Origin: Sandaracinus amylolyticus
Lineage (GTDB): Bacteria > Myxococcota_A > Polyangia > Polyangiales > Sandaracinaceae
Direction: 5' to 3'
Assembly (NCBI RefSeq): GCF_000737325.1
Contig: NZ_CP011125.1
Location: 6,820,001 to 6,884,000 of the forward strand
Length of the DNA stretch: 64,000 nt
This document shows positions 42,917-52,167 of the stretch, piece after piece. A model generated the notes under the pieces. It saw nothing but the letters and a program-made list of their open reading frames with translations. It did not search any database and was not told where the DNA came from. The position numbers and the translations under genes are program-made. Position 1 is the stretch's first letter. Every line of letters begins with the position of its first letter.

Positions 42917-43488
42917 ATCAGGCCCGCGATGTGCGAGTCGCGGCGTCCGACGTGGATCACGTCGCTCACGATGCGCTGCTTCGCGAGCTCTTCCCCGGGC
43001 CGCGCCGGGTCGAGCTGCTCGCTCTTCTCGAGCCCCTGGAAGTCCTTCGGGCGCGCGACGATCACCGGCAGGCGCGCGACGCGCACGAGATCGGACGCGA
43101 CCGATCCCAGCAAGAGCCGCTCGACCCCGCGACGGCCGTGCGTGCCCACCACGATCACGTCCGCGTCGTAGTCGACCGCGACCTGCTGCAGCACCTTCAC
43201 CGGGTCGCCGAACCGCACGTGCATCCGGGTGCGCTGCGACACGTGCTGGTCCGCGCAGATGCGCTCGATGCGCTCCGCGAGCCGCTGCATCGCGCGGACG
43301 AGGTGCCGCGACATGTCGTCGACCGCTTTGAGCTGCACCGCGGGATCCGCCGCGATCGCGTAGACCGGATGCACCTCGCTCCCCGGGACGCGCTGCGCGA
43401 GGCGCAGCGCTTCCACGAGCGCGACGTCGCCCGCCTCCTCGAGATCCATCCCCACCACGATGCGATACGACTGCTCCGGCTGCGCCAT
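42913..43488 (-). CDS. Universal stress protein (UspA family)
   Basis: 191 residues from ATG 43488. Single Usp domain at about 8-150. The ATP-site signature is VVGTHGRRGVERLLLGSVASDLVR followed by PVIVAR. A C-terminal extension (about 155-191) is not part of the usual domain. Members bind ATP and help survival under stress; a specific role is not known. Single gene, 79 bases from the start of a divergent lipoprotein gene. Confidence 0.88.
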   Translation of the reverse strand: MAQPEQSYRIVVGMDLEEAGDVALVEALRLAQRVPGSEVHPVYAIAADPAVQLKAVDDMSRHLVRAMQRLAERIERICADQHVSQRTRMHVRFGDPVKVLQQVAVDYDADVIVVGTHGRRGVERLLLGSVASDLVRVARLPVIVARPKDFQGLEKSEQLDPARPGEELAKQRIVSDVIHVGRRDSHIAGLI

Positions 43489-43567
43489 GTCCCCCGCTCC
43501 TCTCTTCTGTCGATGCGCGGCAGGTACGCCCCTTTGCAGCCCGCGCCACCGTCTCCACACTCGCGCG

Positions 43568-44479
43568 ATGCGCGCGCTCGTGTTGTCCCTCTCGATCGTG
43601 ATCGCGTCGTGTGGCGCAGCGCCCGAGCGTCCTTCGTTCCCCGCGCAGGCGCGGCGCGCTGCGTCGAGCGAGTTCTGGGCGCGATGGGGCGACGGGCACG
43701 CCGAGCTCTCGACGTATCGCGGCACCGTCTCGCGCTACGGCGAGCCACGTCCGGCGGAGCAGGTGCTCGTCTACGTCACCGAGCCGCTCGATCGCGACAC
43801 GCTGATCAAGGACGACGACGCGCCGCGCGAGCGACGCGTGCAGGTGCTGAAGCTCAACTCGATGTTGCGCTTCCAGACCGGCATCTATCCCTACGGCGTG
43901 ATGACGAGCGTGTTCGCGCCGGTCGACGCGTACTACGCGGAGCGGTTCGCGCCGGCGAAGATCACGATGAGCGCGCAGGAGTGGTGCGGGCACGTGTTCG
44001 CGGGGGTGTGGCCGGGTCGCGACGCGTTCTTCGCGCGCGGCCTCTCGTACTTCGCGAGCGAGGGCGAGCGCGACGAGCTCGTGCACGTCGCCGAGGGCGC
44101 GCTCTACGAGGACGCGCTCCTGATCCAGCTGCGCGAGCTCGACGGGGACTTCGCGGGCGGTGGCGACTGGTCGGGCATGCTCGTGCCCGCGCTCTGGCGC
44201 GCGCGGCGCGATCACACCGCGCTGACGCCGGTGCGCGCGACGATCACGCGATCGCGCGAGGGCGACGCCACGCGCTTCACGCTGCGGGCCGGCGAGTACG
44301 AGCGCGTCTTCGACGTCGAAGCGACGGGCGACAGGCGCATTCTTGGTTGGACGACCAACCAAGGCGAGTCGATGCGCGTCGTCGCGACCGATCGCATGGC
44401 GTACTGGGAGCTCAACCAGGTCGGTGAGGAGCGCGCGCGCGAGCGCATCGGTCTGCCGCGCGACCTCCTCACCGACTGA
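43568..44479 (+). CDS. Lipoprotein of a family often labelled 'septum formation inhibitor Maf'
   Basis: 303 residues from ATG 43568. A short signal ends with lipobox IASC (C15). The mature protein carries WGDGHAELSTY...RYGE, LVYVTEPLD, VLKLNSMLRFQTGIYPYGVMTSVFAPVD and AQEWCGHVF. From memory, this set of motifs occurs in envelope lipoproteins of Bacteroidetes and myxobacteria that databases call septum formation inhibitor Maf. It has none of the Maf pyrophosphatase motifs, so I regard that name as a mislabel. Real function unknown. It stops one base before the convergent sigma factor gene's stop. Confidence 0.7.
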   Translation: MRALVLSLSIVIASCGAAPERPSFPAQARRAASSEFWARWGDGHAELSTYRGTVSRYGEPRPAEQVLVYVTEPLDRDTLIKDDDAPRERRVQVLKLNSMLRFQTGIYPYGVMTSVFAPVDAYYAERFAPAKITMSAQEWCGHVFAGVWPGRDAFFARGLSYFASEGERDELVHVAEGALYEDALLIQLRELDGDFAGGGDWSGMLVPALWRARRDHTALTPVRATITRSREGDATRFTLRAGEYERVFDVEATGDRRILGWTTNQGESMRVVATDRMAYWELNQVGEERARERIGLPRDLLTD

Positions 44480-45280
44480 TCACGCCGCGGCGGGGACGAC
44501 ACCTCGCAGCGCGCTGCGCAGCGCCGCGTGCGCGCGCTCCTCGAGCTGACGAACGCGCTCGCGGCTGACGCCCATCTCGCGCCCGAGCGACTCGAGCGTC
44601 TGCGGCTCGTCGGACATCGCGCGCGCCTCGAGGATGCGTCGCTCGCGCTGGCCGAGCCGCGCCAGCGCCTGCGCGAGCACGACCTGCACGGCGTCCTGCT
44701 GCTCGCGGTCCGCGAGCTCGTCCTCGGGCGTCGCGGCGCTCGAGGGCATGCGCTCGATCGTCGCGGGGCCGCCCTCGACGGGCGCATCGAGCGAGGTGTC
44801 GCGCTGCGCGAGCAGCGGCCAGAGCGCGATCGATCGCGCGAGCGGCATGCCGCTCTTCTCCGAGAGCTCCTCGGGCGACGTCGCGCTTCCGTCGCGATAG
44901 CGGCGGAGCGCGGTGCGCTCGGTGTGGGTCGTACCGATGCGGACGATGCGGTACGCGCGGACGACGTAGTCGCGGATCTCGCCGCGGATCCACGTCGCGG
45001 CGTAGGTCGCGAGGCGGCACTCGCGGTCGGGGTCGAACTTCGCGGCCGCGCGCAGCAGACCGAGGTTGCCCTGCTGCACGAGATCTTCGAAGGGCACGCC
45101 CCAGCGCCGGTACTCGCGCGCGATCGTCATCACGAAAGGAAGGCAGGCGGCGACGAGCTTCTCGCCCGCGACGCGATCGCCCGCGGCGTACCGGCGCGCG
45201 AGGTCGCGCTCGGTCTGGGCGTCGAGGATGTGCACGTCGCGCAGGTCGCGGCGGTAACGGTCGAGCAGGGTGAGGCTCAT
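44480..45280 (-). CDS. RpoH-like (sigma-32 type) sigma factor
   Basis: 266 residues from ATG 45280, with GGAG 9 bases upstream. Region 2 shows the group-3 pattern (LVAACLPFVMTIAREYRRWGVPFEDLVQQGNLGLLRAAAKFDP, TYAATWIRGEIRDYVVRAYRIVRIG). Region 4: RRILEARAMSDEPQTLESLG and EMGVSRERVRQLEERAHAAL. The RYRDGSATSPEELSEKSGMP segment between them fits region 3. Overall length and spacing match RpoH, but the characteristic RpoH box (Q-R-K-L-F-F-N-L) is replaced by TALRRY, so it is an alternative group-3 factor of RpoH ancestry. Function in heat or other stress is inferred. Confidence 0.85.
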   Translation of the reverse strand: MSLTLLDRYRRDLRDVHILDAQTERDLARRYAAGDRVAGEKLVAACLPFVMTIAREYRRWGVPFEDLVQQGNLGLLRAAAKFDPDRECRLATYAATWIRGEIRDYVVRAYRIVRIGTTHTERTALRRYRDGSATSPEELSEKSGMPLARSIALWPLLAQRDTSLDAPVEGGPATIERMPSSAATPEDELADREQQDAVQVVLAQALARLGQRERRILEARAMSDEPQTLESLGREMGVSRERVRQLEERAHAALRSALRGVVPAAA

Positions 45281-45588
45281 GACGTTGCTCCGAGGCTTCA
45301 TCGATGCGTGTCGGGAGAGGGCCCGGCCCGCGTCGGCGCCCCACCAGTGCATCGGTCGTGCCGCGTCGTGACATCTCATTTCCGCGCAGTTCCGCGTGGT
45401 CATCGCGCGCGCTGTCCGGAGCTCCGTCGGCATCCTGTCCAGCGGACCGACAGCGTGTCGTCATGCGAGCAGCGCGCTGACACGCGATGGCCGCGGACCT
45501 CGCACCCCGCCGCACCTCGACGCGTCGACGGCTGTGGCGAGCCAAGATCGGCGCGGGTCGCGGCGTAGCATCGCGCTGGGGGAGCGGA
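45281..45588. other. Divergent gap between the RpoH-like sigma gene and the Cys-motif protein
   Basis: 308 bases. An open frame on the + strand starts at 45487 (ATG), but the ribosome site (GGGGGAG) and the conserved part begin at 45589, so I treat most of this as promoter region. I see short inverted repeats around CTGTCCGG and CCGACAG but no repeat array or RNA gene. Confidence 0.45.
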
Positions 45589-46101
45589 GTGCGAACGCTG
45601 CGGATCGCGGGCTCGTGCGGAGAGGACTGGTCGCGCATGACGCCGCGCGAGGGCGGCCGTCACTGCGCGTCGTGTGATCGCGTCGTCGTCGATCTCCGCG
45701 ACGCGACGCGCGCGCGGGCCGAAGCGATGGCGGCGCGGGGCGTCTGCGCGCGCGTGCGCGTCGACGCGGAGGGCGCGCCGACGTTCCGCGATCCGCCGCT
45801 CGTGCCGCTGCGACGCGCGGCGAGCGGCGTCGTGCTCGCGGCGGCGATCAGCGCGTGCGAGCCGAGCGATCCCGTCGTCGTCGAGCGCGCACCGATCGCG
45901 ATCGACTTCGGCCCGCCGATGCTCCCGATGAGCGCGATGCCCGAGCCCGAGCCCGACGCAGGCGTCGACGCCGCCGTACCGACGGTCGAGGACGAAGCGG
46001 GCCCGACGCCGGCGCAGCGCGCGCGGACGCGCCGCAAACACCGCCCGACGGTCGCGCCGACGCCGCAATTCGACATGGGATACATGGTGCTCTCCGACTG
46101 A
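45589..46101 (+). CDS. Cys-motif N-terminal, membrane-anchored hypothetical protein
   Basis: 170 residues from GTG 45589, chosen for its ribosome site; ATG 45487 would add 34 basic residues. The N-terminus has SCGEDWSRMTPREGGRHCASC and then VVDLRDAT. I recall this arrangement (C-x-E-x-W-x-x-M-x-P...GR-x-C-x-x-C) at the N-termini of exported regulatory-like proteins in Bacteroidetes and myxobacteria; it looks metal- or disulfide-forming. One hydrophobic segment (about 74-88) ends in a Cys (ISACEP). A Pro/Asp-rich tail follows. It stands 68 bases before a Ser/Thr kinase gene. Confidence 0.65.
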   Translation: MRTLRIAGSCGEDWSRMTPREGGRHCASCDRVVVDLRDATRARAEAMAARGVCARVRVDAEGAPTFRDPPLVPLRRAASGVVLAAAISACEPSDPVVVERAPIAIDFGPPMLPMSAMPEPEPDAGVDAAVPTVEDEAGPTPAQRARTRRKHRPTVAPTPQFDMGYMVLSD

Positions 46102-46169
46102 AGAAACACGCCCGCGTTGACCGCGATCACCCACACCACGTACCGTCGAGCCGCCGTTCGGAGCACGCC

Positions 46170-48035
46170 ATGAGTCACGAGACGCTCGTCACCGAAGGTG
46201 GCGCCGATCCCCGCATCGGCATGATGCTCCAGGACCGCTATCGCATCCTTCGCAAGCTCGGCGAGGGCGGCATGGGCTCGGTCTACGAGGGCGAGCACGT
46301 CCTCATCAAGCGCCGCGTCGCGATCAAGTGCCTGCACTCGCACTACGCGAACAGCCCGGACATCGTCGCGCGCTTCCACCGCGAGGCGCTCGCGGCGACG
46401 TCGATCGGTCACCCGAACATCATCGAGTGCACGGACATGGGGCGCTTCCCGGACGGGGCGTTCTTCATGGTCCTCGAGTTCCTCGACGGCCGCGACTGGG
46501 CCGCGGATCTCGCGACGACCGGGCCGCAGCCGCTCGGGCGCGTCGTGCACGTGATGGCGCAGGTCTGCGACGCCCTCGGCGCCGCGCACGCGAAGGGCAT
46601 CATCCATCGCGACCTGAAGCCGGAGAACATCTTCCTCATCAAGCGCGGCGGCGATCCCGACTTCGTGAAGGTGCTCGACTTCGGCATCTCGAAGATCCAG
46701 GACCAGACCGGCGATCCCGAGACGCAAGCGAAGAGCAAGGGGCTCACGCGCACCGGGATGGCGATGGGCACGCCGTACTTCATGGCGCCCGAGCAAGCGC
46801 AGGGGAAGCGCGACATCGATCACCGCGCGGACATCTACGCGCTCGGCGTGATCCTGTTCCAGGTGCTCACGGGGCAGTACCCCTTCGACGACGACTCGTA
46901 TCCGATGCTCGTCGTGAAGATCTGCACGCAGGACGCGCCGCACATCTCGCGATGGCGTCCCGATCTGCCCGACGCGGTGCAGGCGCTCGTGATGAGCATG
47001 CTCGCGAAGGCGCCCGAGGCGCGGCCGCAGACGTGCGCGGACGTGAAGGCTGCGCTGGAGCCGTTCCGCTCGCAGATGAGCGCGCCGGTGATCGCGGCCG
47101 ACGCGCCGAGCACGGCGAGCCTCGCGCCCGGCACGTTCGGGCAGGCACCCGCCGCGATCCCCGCGACGACGCCGGCGCAGCAGGCGGTGGCGTTGCCGGA
47201 CAGCGGCGCGAGCACCGGGCCCTTCGCAGCGCAGCCGGCGATCACGCCGGTTCCACGCGTCCGCACGCCGCAGGACTCGCCGGCATCGGCGCGGCCGAGC
47301 GTCACGCCGTTCGCGACGAGCGATGCGGACGAGCTGCCGCGCGCGAGCACGCCGGTGCCCCCGACGTCGCGCGCGCCGATGATCGTGGGCGCGGTGATCT
47401 CGGTGCTCGGGCTGATGGGGATCGCCGGCGCGATCGTGATCGCGAGCAGCGGTCCCGACGCGCCGGAGCCGACGCCGCCGGTGGCCGCGACGCAGCCGCC
47501 GGCACCGCAGCCCGAGCCGCCGCCGACGCCCGAGCCGACGCACGTGGAGGCGCCGATCGAGGCGGCACGCGCGCAGGCGACGGTGACGGTCCAGATCTCG
47601 ACGGAGCCCGAGGACGCCGAGGTCTACCTCGACGATCGGCGCATCCCGAACCCGTTCGACGGTGATCTCCCGCAGACCACGGAGCCGCGGAACCTGCGCG
47701 TCCAGCGCGAGGGCTACGTCACGCAGGTGCAGGACCTCGTGCTCGAGTTCCCGCAGCGTGTCCGCGTGCGACTGACCCGCGGGCGCGGCGTGCAGGACCA
47801 CAGCACCGCGGGGCGCGCCGCGTCGGCGCGTCGAGCCTCGACGACGAGCGCCACGCAGGAGGAGCCCGCGGTCGTCCCCACGGTGACGCGCGAGCCCGAG
47901 CCGCAGCGCGCCGCCGAGCCGACACCGCCGCCCGCGGTCGAGACGCCGCGCACCACCGAGCCCGAGACGACGACGCCTGCTGCCGAGGGCGAGGGCGGAC
48001 GCCGCACGCTGAAGAACCCGTTCGGCCGTCGTTGA
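46170..48035 (+). CDS. Membrane-anchored Ser/Thr protein kinase with PEGA domain
   Basis: 621 residues from ATG 46170. Kinase domain about 24-300: Gly-rich loop LGEGGMGSVYEGEH, Lys in RVAIKCLH, catalytic HRDLKPEN near 146, DFG near 170, APEQAQGKRDIDHRADIYALG. Then a low-complexity Ala/Pro/Thr linker (about 310-400), one membrane span (about 403-425), a Pro-rich stretch, and a PEGA domain (about 470-535, ISTEPEDAEVYLDDRRIPNP). The Thr/Glu-rich tail ends LKNPFGRR. PEGA domains are thought to bind surface or wall components. It probably senses an envelope signal and phosphorylates cytoplasmic targets. Confidence 0.94.
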   Translation: MSHETLVTEGGADPRIGMMLQDRYRILRKLGEGGMGSVYEGEHVLIKRRVAIKCLHSHYANSPDIVARFHREALAATSIGHPNIIECTDMGRFPDGAFFMVLEFLDGRDWAADLATTGPQPLGRVVHVMAQVCDALGAAHAKGIIHRDLKPENIFLIKRGGDPDFVKVLDFGISKIQDQTGDPETQAKSKGLTRTGMAMGTPYFMAPEQAQGKRDIDHRADIYALGVILFQVLTGQYPFDDDSYPMLVVKICTQDAPHISRWRPDLPDAVQALVMSMLAKAPEARPQTCADVKAALEPFRSQMSAPVIAADAPSTASLAPGTFGQAPAAIPATTPAQQAVALPDSGASTGPFAAQPAITPVPRVRTPQDSPASARPSVTPFATSDADELPRASTPVPPTSRAPMIVGAVISVLGLMGIAGAIVIASSGPDAPEPTPPVAATQPPAPQPEPPPTPEPTHVEAPIEAARAQATVTVQISTEPEDAEVYLDDRRIPNPFDGDLPQTTEPRNLRVQREGYVTQVQDLVLEFPQRVRVRLTRGRGVQDHSTAGRAASARRASTTSATQEEPAVVPTVTREPEPQRAAEPTPPPAVETPRTTEPETTTPAAEGEGGRRTLKNPFGRR

Positions 48036-48067
48036 GCGCACAGTAACGGCCGCCGCGCGGGGTGCGT

Positions 48068-49342
48068 ATGTCCCCGTGCATGGCGATCGATCGCGATGCG
48101 CTGCGTGCGCGCTACGACGCGATCCGCGCGCGCACCGAAGCGCTCGTGGCGCCGCTCGGAGTCGACGAGCAGCTCGCGCAGGCGTTCGAGGACGCGAGCC
48201 CGACGAAGTGGCACCTCGCGCACACGACGTGGTTCTTCGAGCGCTTCGTGCTGCGCGCGTTCGCGTCGGGGCACGAGCCCGTCGATGCGCGCTACGACTA
48301 TCTCTTCAACTCGTACTACGAGGCCGTCGGAGCGCGACAGCCGCGCAGCGAGCGCGGGCTGATCGTGCGGCCGACGTTGCCCGAGGCGCACGAGTACCGG
48401 CGGCGCGTCGACGACGCGATGCGCCGGTTCTTCGCGCGCGCCGACGAGGCGACGTTCGCGCGTGCCGCGTTCGCGATCGAGCTCGGTACGCACCACGAGG
48501 AGCAACATCAAGAGCTGATCCTCACGGACGTGAAGCCGCTGCTCGCCGCGTCGCCGATGCGCGTCGCGTATGCGCGCGCGGAGCGCGAAGAGCACGCCCC
48601 GGCCGCGCCGCTCGAGTGGATCGCGCAGCCGGGTGGGCTCGTCGAGATCGGCGCGCGGCGCGAGGACGGGTTCGCGTTCGACAACGAAGGGCCGCGCCAC
48701 CGCGCGTGGCTCGAGCCGTTCGAGCTCGCCTCGCGCTGCGTGACGTCGGGCGAGTACCTCGCGTTCGTCGAGGACGGTGGGTACGAGACGCCTGCGCTGT
48801 GGCTCTCCGACGGATGGGCGCACGCGCGCGCGAACGCGTGGGCGTCACCGATCTACTGGGAGCGCGACGAGCACGGCGCGTGGTACGAGCGGACGCTGCG
48901 CGGGCGCGAGCCCCTCGAACGCGACGCGCCGGTCTCGCACCTCTCGTACTACGAGGCCGACGCCTACGCGCGATGGGCGGGCGCGCGGCTGCCGAGCGAA
49001 GCGGAGTGGGAGGTCGTCGCGTCGTCGTGCGCGATCGACGGCAACTTCGTGGAGTCGGCGCGCTTCCACCCGCGCGCCGCGCGCGAGCGCGGCCTCGCGC
49101 AGATGTTCGGCGACGTGTGGGAGTGGACCGCGAGCGCCTACGCGCCCTACCCGCGCTACGCCGCGTTCGACGGCGCGTTCGCCGAGTACAACGGCAAGTT
49201 CATGTGCAGCCAGCTCGTGCTGCGCGGCGGATCGTGTCTGTCGCCGCGCGCGCACCTGCGGGCGACGTATCGCAACTTCTTCCCGCCCTCGGCGCGATGG
49301 CAGATGACCGGTCTGCGGCTCGCGCGATGGGCGCATGACTGA
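48068..49342 (+). CDS. egtB: Ergothioneine synthase EgtB (non-heme iron sulfoxide synthase)
   Basis: 424 residues from ATG 48068; GTG 48062 and ATG 48080 are alternatives. The N-terminal DinB-like domain supplies the iron site: KWHLAHTTWFFE plus HHEEQHQE (H-x3-H-x-E). The C-terminus is a formylglycine-generating-enzyme-like domain (GYETPALWLSDGW, LSYYEADAYARWAGARLPSEAEWE, MFGDVWEWTASAY, YRNFFPPSARWQMTGLRLAR). EgtB joins a thiol donor (Cys or gamma-Glu-Cys) to trimethylhistidine using O2. It is followed by egtD after 12 bases. No egtE or egtC gene is beside it. Confidence 0.95.
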   Translation: MSPCMAIDRDALRARYDAIRARTEALVAPLGVDEQLAQAFEDASPTKWHLAHTTWFFERFVLRAFASGHEPVDARYDYLFNSYYEAVGARQPRSERGLIVRPTLPEAHEYRRRVDDAMRRFFARADEATFARAAFAIELGTHHEEQHQELILTDVKPLLAASPMRVAYARAEREEHAPAAPLEWIAQPGGLVEIGARREDGFAFDNEGPRHRAWLEPFELASRCVTSGEYLAFVEDGGYETPALWLSDGWAHARANAWASPIYWERDEHGAWYERTLRGREPLERDAPVSHLSYYEADAYARWAGARLPSEAEWEVVASSCAIDGNFVESARFHPRAARERGLAQMFGDVWEWTASAYAPYPRYAAFDGAFAEYNGKFMCSQLVLRGGSCLSPRAHLRATYRNFFPPSARWQMTGLRLARWAHD

Positions 49343-49354
49343 GGAGGTCACGAC

Positions 49355-50314
<960 letters not shown>

Positions 50315-50394
50315 CGCTCGGGAGCAGGCGCGCAACTGTCGGGCTCGTGCGTCTCCGCCGGCTCCGTCGCCGTTCGCTCGTCCGCCGCGTGAGC

Positions 50395-50766
50395 ATGCGC
50401 GCGTTCGCGGGCGTGCTCGCGGTGGTGCTGGCGGCGGCGGCGGGCACCGCGGGATGGAGCTTCGTGTGGTGCGCGCCGATGAGCCAGGCGCAGCTGCACT
50501 GCTGCTGCCCCGACGCGCCGCGCGGCCACGACTCGATCTCGCGTGACTGCTGCGACGAGCGGAGCATGCCGGGCGTGCCGCGCGTCGACGCGCACGACGA
50601 CGCGACGCCGCGCACGATCGCGGCGCCGCTGATCGGCGTGCTCCCGCTCTGGGCGTGGCTGGGTGCCGAGCGCATCGAAGAGAGCTCGCTGCGCGGGCTC
50701 GACGTCGAGGCGCGCGCCGGGCCCTCGATACGACGGCACGTCTCGATCTCCGTCTTCCTCCTCTGA
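50395..50766 (+). CDS. Small Cys-rich membrane protein at the head of the efflux operon
   Basis: 123 residues from ATG 50395; GTG 50347 would add a basic RLRRLRRRSLVRRVS stretch. One N-terminal span or signal (about 4-25) is followed by CAPMSQAQLHCCCPDAP and RDCCDE: six closely spaced Cys, two Met, two His, an arrangement suited to soft metals. A second hydrophobic segment follows (TIAAPLIGVLPLWAWLG). The arrangement recalls small HYC/CC/PP-type proteins found beside heavy-metal efflux genes in other phyla, but the match is loose. It sits 33 bases before the outer-membrane component, so a metal-sensing or metal-delivery role is proposed (inference). Confidence 0.6.
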   Translation: MRAFAGVLAVVLAAAAGTAGWSFVWCAPMSQAQLHCCCPDAPRGHDSISRDCCDERSMPGVPRVDAHDDATPRTIAAPLIGVLPLWAWLGAERIEESSLRGLDVEARAGPSIRRHVSISVFLL

Positions 50767-50799
50767 TCCACCGCGCGGGTTTCTCGGTCCGGTGCGCTC

Positions 50800-52167
50800 G
50801 TGCGCGCCGCGGGATGGCTCCGTCGCGGAGGATTGGACTTGAGGCAGTGGATCTGGTGCGGCGCGGCCGTGATGGCCGCGGGTTGTGTGTCGCAGACGAC
50901 GTGGCGCGCGCTCGACGACGTCGAGCGCGAGCTCGCGACCCATGCGCGTGAGGAGGACGAGCCGACGAGCGCGCCGGCGCGCGCGGGCTCGTGCGAGGAG
51001 ATCGTGGCGCGCGTGGTCGCGTCGCATCCCTCGCTCGATGCGCTGCGAGCGAACGCGCGCGCGTCGATCGCGGAGGCACGCGCCGAGGGCGCGCTGCCCG
51101 CGCCCGAGCTGATGCTGGAGGTGTGGGACTTTCCGATCGGCGATCCCGAGCGCGCCGATCGCGAGGGCATGTACATGGCCGGGCTCGCCCAGAGCCTGCC
51201 GCCGGCCGGCGCGCTCGACGGTCGCGCGCGCGCCGCGGCGGAAGAAGCGCGCGAGGCGCTCGGCGAGTGGTCGGAGCGGCGCCGCGAGCTCCGCGCCGAC
51301 GCCGCGCACGCGTGCACCGACTGGGCGGAGGCGAAGGCGATCGACGCGCGGCTCGCCGCGGCGGAGGACGTGCTCGCGCGGATGAGCGAGGCGCTGCGCG
51401 CGCGCCTGCCGACGAGCGACGATCCGCTCGCAGAGCTCGCGCGGGTCGACGCCGAGCGCGCACGCGTGCGGCGGATGCGCGCCGAGACGGAGACCACGAT
51501 GGCGCGCGCCGAGGCGCGGCTCGCAGCGTGGATCGGCGAGAGCACGATCACGATCGAGGGCGAGCCCTCGCTCCGCGTGATCGATGCCGTTCCCGATCGC
51601 GACGCGCTCTTCGAGCGCGCGATGCGCGCGCGCGGCGTGATCGAGAGCGCACGAGCGAGCGCACGCGCGGCGGCAGCGCGCGCCGACGCGGCGTCGGCCG
51701 AAGCGAGCATCCCGATGTTCCGCGTGTCCGCGACGTACATGCAGATGCCGCAGGCGCGCGCCGGCCTCGGCGCGTCGTTCTCGATGACGCTGCCCTGGCT
51801 TTGGAGCGGCGAAGGCGCGATGCACGACGCGGCGCGCGCGCGCGCCGAGGCCGCGCTCGACGTGGTCGCCGCGACCGAGCGCACGCTGCGTGGCGAGATC
51901 GCCGCCGCGATCGCGGCGCTCGAGACCGCGCGACGCGCCCTCGCGACGATCGAGAGCGAGGAGCGCCCCGCGGTCGAGCGCGCGCTCGGCGCGATCGCCG
52001 CGACGTACGCGAGCGGGCCCGCGGATCTGCTCGCGTGGATCGACGCAGCGCGCGCGCTGCGCGAGCTCGAGGTGGAGGATGCGCGCCTCCGCGCGGCCGC
52101 CGCGCACGCGTGGATCGATCTCGAGAGCGCGGTCGGCGGGCCGATCGAGACGGAGGTCGCGCGATGA
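50800..52167 (+). CDS. TolC/CusC-type outer-membrane efflux lipoprotein
   Basis: 455 residues from GTG 50800. TTG 50839, preceded by GGAGG, would give a cleaner signal peptide. Lipobox AAGC. Two outer-membrane-efflux repeats, mostly alpha-helical coiled coil: SCEEIVARVVASHPSLDAL, LMLEVWDFPIG, GLAQSLPPAGAL, and RRELRADAAHACTDWAEAKA, then the second half starting at RDALFERAMRARGVIES. In the tripartite pump it forms the outer-membrane channel. The next gene, the adaptor, overlaps it by 4 bases. It is less conserved than the adaptor and pump and is recognised mainly from context and pattern. Confidence 0.82.
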   Translation: MRAAGWLRRGGLDLRQWIWCGAAVMAAGCVSQTTWRALDDVERELATHAREEDEPTSAPARAGSCEEIVARVVASHPSLDALRANARASIAEARAEGALPAPELMLEVWDFPIGDPERADREGMYMAGLAQSLPPAGALDGRARAAAEEAREALGEWSERRRELRADAAHACTDWAEAKAIDARLAAAEDVLARMSEALRARLPTSDDPLAELARVDAERARVRRMRAETETTMARAEARLAAWIGESTITIEGEPSLRVIDAVPDRDALFERAMRARGVIESARASARAAAARADAASAEASIPMFRVSATYMQMPQARAGLGASFSMTLPWLWSGEGAMHDAARARAEAALDVVAATERTLRGEIAAAIAALETARRALATIESEERPAVERALGAIAATYASGPADLLAWIDAARALRELEVEDARLRAAAAHAWIDLESAVGGPIETEVAR

